From NCBI GenBank assembly GCA_025617745.1, contig CM046863.1, positions 13,334,875 to 13,398,874 on the forward strand: 64,000 bases of DNA, in the 5' to 3' direction. Made by a program: the position numbers and the translations under genes. This DNA comes from Heliocidaris erythrogramma. Taxonomy: Eukaryota; Echinodermata; Echinoidea; Camarodonta; Echinometridae. The notes under the pieces are model-generated. The model was not told the DNA's origin. It did no database searches and worked only from the letters and a program-made list of their open reading frames with translations. Numbering within the stretch: the stretch's first letter is position 1; each line of letters starts with the position of its first letter. Below, piece after piece: positions 57,291 through 64,000 of this stretch.

Positions 57291-58349
57291 AACTATGCTG
57301 CTTAATAGTTTCCACTTTTATGTTCTTTTAGTCAAATCAACATTTTGCCTTTTCTCCTCCACAGGGAAGTGAAGATGAAATCATATGTAAAGGCATAATT
57401 ATAGTTCACAGTTTTTGTGTCGTTACAATCAGAAAAAAATGACTTAAGTTAATTAAATTAAGATTTAACAAATAACATCCCGGAAAAAATAATATTCTCA
57501 ACTTTTTTCCATGATTGAGATTCATAACTATTGTTCTTCCTTCCTGAGGAATTTTACCAATAGGTCAAGTTATTTATCTGTTTGAGGTTGTTTACTGCCA
57601 TTGACTTATGTTTTTTTGGCAGTGTATTGGATAGGTACCTAAAAAATGTATCTCTGTGCAGTCCCACAATGATGCTTTAGATTTTAGCTTTCTGTTTAAT
57701 GGTTCTAGTGAACATTTATGATCATGATATAGATGCATCTGGCACTTGATCCTGCTCCCAGTGTCAGTAAATGCTGATGTTAGTGGGCAATGGTAATGTA
57801 AAGCACATTCGACAGACCTTTTTTTTAAGATCTAAGATGGCTGCCATATATTATGGAAATTTGAAAATATCTACAGCAGCATTGAGGTTAATATATTATA
57901 CATTATGCTCTGTAAAACAAAAGTAGTGTTCTTGGAGGCAGAGATTCATTTTGTACTATCGTTTGACTTCGTAGCTGTCATCATGTTAGTAGAAGTTGTG
58001 GAACCAACATTAGAAAAAGATGTTAAAAGTTGTTTTACTTCCACTTGTTTCAACCATGTTTTAAAGTGTTTTAACATTAAAAATGAAGAGTTTATTCCCA
58101 TTATGTTTGATATGCCTTCATCCAGCAGATAAGTAATTGGGTAAATCTGAAAATAGCTCTTTAAAAAAAAGCACCCAACTTTTCAAGTTATCCAAGTAAA
58201 GTGAGTAAACTTGGTATATTTACATAGAACAGATTTGTTTCATATATCAATAGGTAATCCCATTTTTACAATCAGACATTGCAAAATGTATAGTTCTCTC
58301 TGTATGAATGCCTCACAACTTTGTGATGGCGAAATCAAGGATTTCTTTG

Positions 58350-58350
<1 letters not shown>
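57291..58350 (+). other. Probable 3' UTR and downstream flank of the RING gene
   Basis: AT-rich sequence with no coding signal except a 75-codon stretch at 57905-58132 of no recognisable family. No canonical AATAAA was found before the 58354 repeat, so the transcript end is uncertain. Confidence 0.35.
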
Positions 58351-58353
<3 letters not shown>

Positions 58354-58385
<32 letters not shown>

Positions 58386-59178
58386 ATTGCGACCGCTATT
58401 TGTCCGTCGTCCCGTAAACTTTTTACATTTTCATCTTCTTCTCAAAAACGCATGATCGGATTTTAACCAAACTTGGTGTGAATCATCCTTAGGAGTAGGG
58501 GATCCAAAGTTGCCAAAATGGTACCTGTGGCCCCCAGGGGGAGGGCCCCAAATGGTAAAAACTATGTAAATTTCAAACATCTTCTTCTACAGATCAAGAA
58601 GTAGCACAGTCTTGGTATTGTGTTTGTATATACCTCTATATATGAAGAATAAAAGTTGTTCATGACATATCTCTGGGTGACCCCATAGGGGCTCTGTAGG
58701 GGATATCGTGCTGGAGGGGGCACTACCAGGGGAAATATGCATTTTATTGTTATCCTTCAAAAGGCATGATCAGATTTTAATTGTACTTAATCATAAAATA
58801 CTTAAAATCATCCTTAGGAGCAGCTAGGCGATCCAAAGTTGCTAAAACGGTACGTGTTGTCCAACGGGGGGCCCAGGGGGAGGGCCCCCAATGGTAAAAA
58901 TGGTGTAAATTTCAAACATCTTCTTTCCAGATCCAGAAGTAGCACAGTCTTTGTATTTTGTTTATAGATTTACCTCTATATATGGAGAATGAAAATTGTC
59001 CATGGTACATGTGGCCCCCAGGGGGGCCCAAGGGGAGGGCCTAAAATGGTAAAAACTCTGTAAATTTCAAACATCTTCTGCTACAGAAATAGCACAGTCT
59101 TGGTATTTTGTTTGTAGATGCGACAGATCAGAATTGATCGACCTCAGGTGAGCGTCGTGCCCCCGGGGGCTCTTGTTT
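58354..59178. mobile_element. 'tagctcacctgagccgaagg' repeat element
   Basis: It begins TAGCTCACCTGAGCCGAAGG (continuing ctcaagtgagct, a hairpin) and ends 'cctcaggtgagcgtcgtgcc' with 'cccgggggctcttgttt'. Internal units with 'taaatttcaaacatcttctt' at about 58567, 58906 and 59064 and 'ggcccccaggggg' make it tandem-like. I recognise this type from marine invertebrate genomes; it is non-coding. Confidence 0.65.
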
Positions 59179-59179
59179 A

Positions 59180-62015
59180 CATTGTGGATCTGAAGCCGAA
59201 ATTTGGTCCGATTTATTATGAAAGTCTAAGATATTTTATTTGCTGTTTTTAAGTTCAAAGTACTTGAACAAGTGAGTTTCATTGTTATGAAGACCGAAAA
59301 CAAAAAAAAATCGCAAATTTTTTGCTAGTTTAAAATTCTTTCGTGAATCTTTCATGAGACAATTTCAGTAAAGTTCCCAAGTCTAATTTCAAATCTAATC
59401 AAAATGTTTCATTTTTTTATAATCATGGGGTGTGCTGACTTTGCCAAAATGATGTATCTACTAATTCTACTTCAATTTTTTTTTGTCATTTATTCTCTAA
59501 GATGTTAATTCGGGTACTTGGATTTATTGTATTGTTTGTTATTACTTATTTTCCTGTTGTGAGGTTTTGTTTATTTCTGGGTTTTTGTTGTTGTTTTTGT
59601 TATAGTCAACACATATGCTGTTCATCTTGCCAACACTCCTGTCATTCATGTCAAATCAGGTTCATGTAGTAAGTTCAAATAGGTGGATGTTAATGTTTCT
59701 ACAGTGTAAATACACTTCCTCCAGTTGTGATCTTATAGGTCCTTATGTCAAACTGTTGTTTCATACGTAGATATCTAATTGTTAAGGAGAATATTACCAA
59801 CAAACTTGTTTAATTTTTCAGATAAATGCCTTTTGAGTCTATTTGTCTTATTGTTTGAAATCTAATACACTGTACTAGGGTTGCAGACTTAAAAAGAAAA
59901 TACTTTACACAAGAATGAGAATGAGACCCTGGGGAATAATCAACGTTGAGAGAAGAAAGAAAAAAAAAGGAAAGAAAGGGGGAAGACCCCCCACCCCACA
60001 GCTCTCCCGGTCCACCACAACTGATCCCGATGGGAACCCCCCCCCCGAACCACCACCACCAAAGCTGATTCCTCCCCAGGGCCTCATTTCCTCAAGTGAA
60101 TCCCAATTAAGTGGTTGAAAGTTAAGGAGAAGAAAGATAGCACAAAAAGAAGGAAATGAGAGAAGGGGTGAGAGAGAAAGAAAGGGAGGAGGAGAGAAAA
60201 GGAGCTCGGGAGAAGGGGAGTAACTTTCAAGCACAATGAAAAAAAACCCCAATACAAATATAAAGTACTCTCAATTAACATAATTGGAACTAAGCACACA
60301 GTGATAGGATCAAAGAAGGAAGAGGAAAGGGGAAAGAGGGGGAAAATAATACTTTCTGTACAGTGTGAGAGTACACAAAACTAAATAAATTTGCATGTAT
60401 TATTGCAGTGAAACCCAGATACAAGTAATGATAACGTGAAAGGAGTGGAATCTTAAACAAGTTTCAAAGTAGTTTTCATCTCCATTCCATGTGGTATGAA
60501 GCAATTTTGTTATCTGGTATGGAGGTATTTGGTATCTGGAAGTACTGTATGTCAAAGTAAAAGCACCTCTCAAATTTTAGTAGTCCTTGTGTAATTATCA
60601 AAAGCAGTAAACATTTTTGTAACAGGCACCTATTATTTAAAGGAAAGTAGGGGTGGCAATTAATAAGGGGAACTTCCTCAGGTGAAAAGGGCACACTCCT
60701 GCCTCTCCCCCCCCCCCCCCCCCCAAAAAAAAAAAACGAAAAATAGCTAGACGTGACTTCACGGAGACGAATACAGTGATCCGCAGCATTCGACAGCGAT
60801 CTTATGATGATGATCATCATCATCGTTATCTTCTTAATTGGGGAATCCTTGATCATGACTGTATATTTAGAAAATTGCGTGTTGGTATAAAACTCAATCC
60901 ATGACCCGAGCCGTTTGAAAGGAAAATTTCACCTTTAAATTTACATTTAAATTTACATTTAATTTCCCATTACCATAATCAAGATTGGGTTGTATGATTT
61001 GATCGTCTCCTGAATGAAAAAAAAAATGGTTGTCAAATTTGCGAAAGAACAATAATATTAAAAATCATATTCAACTTTGGGAGCAAATTGAGCGAGGACA
61101 ACCGAGATACAACCAAAAGAACATTGTCAAGACACAAATTAAAAGGAATTGACCTTCCATAGCCATAACACGTAAAACGAAAATTTCTGAGATGTAGCCT
61201 TTAATCGTATTTTTTAACTATGATCCCGTCATTTAATTGAAAAAAATGGTTGGCACTCTTACGACAGAAAATCGTCTCAGCTTACAACATACTGAAATTG
61301 GGGAGAAAATCGACCACGAATTACCGAGATAGACTAAAAGAATGTGCAAACAGTGACGTCATAGATGCACGAATGGAATGAATGGAAATCGTTAAGGATT
61401 GTTACCAACAGAAATAATAATAATTGAGTAAGGTTATTGTTATTGTTAGCTGTGTCCATTCAGTGACGTCACAAATATCAGCCGTGTTCGGCGAGTTTCG
61501 GTAGGTTTTTCAAATGGAAAGGGGGATTGTATTTTTCTCGCTTTATGTTACACAAGTCTTTTCCGTGAGGTCGGGAAATGTAATTACTGGGGTTGACATG
61601 AACTCTTTTTGCAATATCACGAAATATTATTCATGTTTAGTATCTTTGCATGGCTACTTTAAGGTCCCATGTGTTTTGTTTGTTTGTTTCTAATCCAAAC
61701 CTGATTAAGTTAAGCTCAAAGTGGTTCTGATGATGATTTGCCTATTTTCTCAAGGAGAATTATTTTCTTTCCAATGATAAGGCCTAACAAAAGTATCAAT
61801 TATATAAACCATGTTGCATGATGGGCATTATGCTTTTCCGTTTTGTTTTTGTGTTTTTTATACTAATTTTACAAATTTGACCAATAATGCAACGTGTATA
61901 AACAAGAAGAATTCAGAATTATTAACACTCGAATTGTATATAGGTAGCTAACTCCAGGGAGCTCCCCCGCGAAGCTCCCTTGAGTTAATAGGTAGCTAGA
62001 TTAGCAAATACCTTA
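59180..62015. other. Intergenic, no recognised gene
   Basis: A purine-rich tract (59960-60230), a (GAT/CAT)n-like patch near 60800 and a C-run followed by A-run at 60708-60735 are the only structure. Short ORFs here are low-complexity readings. A small inverted repeat, 'aactccagggagctcccccg' with 'cgaagctcccttgagtt', lies near 61951-61987. Confidence 0.4.
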
Positions 62016-62016
62016 A

Positions 62017-62911
62017 AGGAGAATTAACCTCAAACAATAAAGACGATAGTGTTGAAAGGTGTTATTTATTCCTACTTGTTAGACTATATGGCTTCGCGTC
62101 AAAATATACGAGATCGATACGAATCAAGATTTTCTGAGCAAAATTTATCATCTGCTAGCAATATGTATCGTCTGCTAGCAATACATGGGGGCTGCCATTT
62201 TTTTATGTGTACAAGAAGATTTTCTTAATCCAAATGCCCAATTGCCTTTTTCAAAATTAAAAACCCATTTGAGATTAAAAATATAGAATAGATATGTCAA
62301 TTTATTTTTAAACTGAAGATTTCCTTATATATTTCTGTTGAAAATCGATATTCGCTTAATATAAATCTATTTTCTAGATACTGTGACGCAATGGACGGAG
62401 CAAATTAATTCAAATTTTATGGATGCTTCTTCCCTGAGCATCTATAGCAGCAAACTATGCATTCACCTGCTTTCGGATAATGGGACTTGAAAAGTCAGAA
62501 TGCATGCTGCATACTGCTCTGTTTGGCAAACCCAAGAAAATAGATTTTTGTTAAGCAAAACCAGACAATTTAAAAGTATCATTATAAAGATTTAATTTTT
62601 ATAAATCATGTAAACACCCACTTTATATTTTTCGTCACATATGGGATTTTAGGTAATGAAGAAAAGCAATTTAGGTCTTGGATTCAAAATATCTTCCTGA
62701 CCGGAACATTTCTCAATGGTTCATGTACAAATCCAAATCAGCAAGAAAATGGCAACCCCCATGTAAATGAGTAGGAGACGATACCGGGTGTTGGAATATC
62801 TTTATTTATACCCTTTTCTGATATCTTATTAGAAAATGATTTAGGCCAATAAGTAGGAATATATTACACCTTTCAATATAAGTAAATTTGTACTCAGGGG
62901 TTAATTCTCCT
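62017..62911. mobile_element. TTAA-flanked MITE, copy C
   Basis: TTAA at 62013-62016 and 62912-62915 flanks AGGAGAATTAACC and its exact inverse GGTTAATTCTCCT. The arms align for about 70 bp ('gttgaaaggtgttatttatt' with 'cctacttg'). Interior shares 'tcgtctgctagcaata' and 'gggggctgcca' with copy A. Confidence 0.85.
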
Positions 62912-63068
62912 TTAAGAAAAACAAAACGGCTTAATACAAAGGCCTAACGTTTTGAGTGAACACTTGGAAACTAAAAAAAAAAAAACACTTTTCTCCAGAG
63001 GGCAATCATTCGAAAGTTCTTGTATAATTTACGTATCAATCTTCATTCTGAATGATATAATCTCGTTA

Positions 63069-63110
63069 CATAAAGTGGCAATATCACGGTCATATTGCCA
63101 CTTTATAACA
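63069..63110. other. Hairpin: 15-bp perfect stem around a 7-base loop
   Basis: 'ataaagtggcaatat' and 'atattgccactttat' are exact inverses separated by 'cacggtc'. It lies about 300 bp beyond the integrase stop codon and might mark the end of that element. Confidence 0.45.
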
Positions 63111-63408
63111 AAAAGTTTATAACAAATAAAGAACAAGCTTACTGTAAAATCAGATGATATTTATTTCGATATAATATTATTATGTTGATATTTAATCACC
63201 CTTCTGGATATGTATGTAATACTCAAAATCAACACAAGTCGACTCGTCCACATTCAGTAAGGTGGAACATCGTAAATTATTGAGGAACTAAACATATTGA
63301 CAGTTTTTCAAAATCAGGCTGAAGTCTCTGATCTCAAGTTCTCAACCATGCCAAATTTCTCTACTATTGTGAATTTAATATACGTTCTTAATAGAAAGCA
63401 ACAGCATT

Positions 63409-64000
63409 TTAATCAAAAATGTCGATCAGACAAAGTAGCATTTGTGTGGCTTCTTCGGGGGAATTTGGCATCGCAAAGTGATCCACATTGTTTCCAATGA
63501 GTTCCGAAAGTCCACCAGCTAAGGCTGGGGAGCATCCATACTTGGGAGGCTCATCGCAATAGATGCGTTTTACCTCCTCAATATTGTCATCAGAAAATCG
63601 CAACGGAAATTTATAGTCCCTTGATCCGTATACTTCTGGTAGGAAATAGAGTACGTCGGGTTTTCCACTTGGGCATTCAAGGTTTCTTTGACTGCGAATT
63701 CGATGTTGATTCCACATTTCGGCTGCACGAGTGAAGTCTCTCTGAATTAAGTCAGTAAAACAGAATCTAATACATTCAATGTGAACGTCGTTAGATGTAT
63801 CCACTAATCCACTGTCCCGAAGGTCTTTCATATAATTGACCCAAAAGCGAGAACAAAGGTTTTGGAAGTATGACCAAAAGGCCTCAATACGCTGATTTGC
63901 CACGGATCTGCCATACAAGAAACTTCTTTCGCCGCTCATTTCATCACGGTCGTTGAATCTTAACGCTGTTTGAATGACTCTAAGCACAGAGTTCTCTGTT
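63409..64000 (-). CDS. Integrase-core (DDE-type) protein, C-terminal part, runs off the window
   Basis: The minus strand is open from the window edge to a stop at 63409, about 196 residues. It starts TENSVLRVIQTALRF, resembling the GTEN motif after the second catalytic Asp of integrase cores, and continues with SFLYGRSVANQRIEAFWSYF, whose NQRIE matches the catalytic Glu region. CIRFCFTDLIQRDF, WNQHRIRSQRNLECPSGKPD and YGCSPAL follow. I recall this arrangement in uncharacterised integrase-core proteins of animals thought to derive from IS3EU-like DNA transposons. No frameshift is seen. Whether it is an active transposon or a domesticated gene cannot be told from the part visible. Confidence 0.75.
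   Translation of the reverse strand, partial: TENSVLRVIQTALRFNDRDEMSGERSFLYGRSVANQRIEAFWSYFQNLCSRFWVNYMKDLRDSGLVDTSNDVHIECIRFCFTDLIQRDFTRAAEMWNQHRIRSQRNLECPSGKPDVLYFLPEVYGSRDYKFPLRFSDDNIEEVKRIYCDEPPKYGCSPALAGGLSELIGNNVDHFAMPNSPEEATQMLLCLIDIFD

Noticed and set aside
59905..60299. ORFs over the purine-rich tract
   Set aside because: Low-complexity readings in both strands without splice or domain support.

Overview
The window is animal nuclear DNA, most likely from an echinoderm and probably a sea urchin. Both genes have short phase-consistent exons with GT-AG introns of up to ~12 kb. The introns are AT-rich and full of CR1/L2-like LINE pieces, hAT and Tc1-type remnants, MITEs whose ends read like 'ggccgtattctga', tandem repeats with 'ggtcaaaggtca' phrasing, and long poly-G/C runs. 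The lineage call is an inference from repeat style and from a thiolase resembling animal ACAA2; no operon, CRISPR array or other bacterial feature is present.

Left third (about 1-24 kb, + strand): the 3' two thirds of a mitochondrial 3-ketoacyl-CoA thiolase gene (ACAA2-like). Six exons lie at 891-1007, 4079-4226, 16070-16242, 20462-20662, 21815-21969 and 22365-22449, followed by a 3' UTR that probably ends near 23.9 kb. Upstream exons, including the nucleophilic-cysteine exon, lie outside the window. The introns hold a nearly intact LINE ORF (5640-8480) inserted in a ~180-bp tandem repeat, a long-TIR element flanked by TA (11077-12747), a decayed LINE (13225-14812), a MITE (15101-15760), a 170-bp tandem repeat and an antisense decayed hAT transposase (18430-20013).

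Middle (about 24-35.7 kb): intergenic, repeat-dense DNA with foldback elements, poly-G runs, a second block of the ~180-bp repeat, a MITE with ends GTTCACACG, and a tRNA-derived SINE.

Right half (35.7-57.3 kb, + strand): a gene I can assemble from ten phase-compatible exons. It would encode a protein of at least 561 residues with two uncharacterised modules, a SUMO-interaction-like motif and a C-terminal C3HC4 RING finger, so it is probably an E3 ubiquitin ligase. I do not recognise it as a named gene. Its 406-bp exon needs one extra base in an A8 run to stay open. Its introns carry a 187-bp tandem repeat, an antisense LINE remnant, a 2.1-kb foldback element whose arms are made of short repeats, a 106-bp satellite of palindromic halves, and three MITE insertions counted with the one near 62 kb that share ends and TTAA target sites.

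Right edge (63.4-64 kb, - strand): the C-terminal part of an integrase-core (DDE-type) protein that runs off the window.
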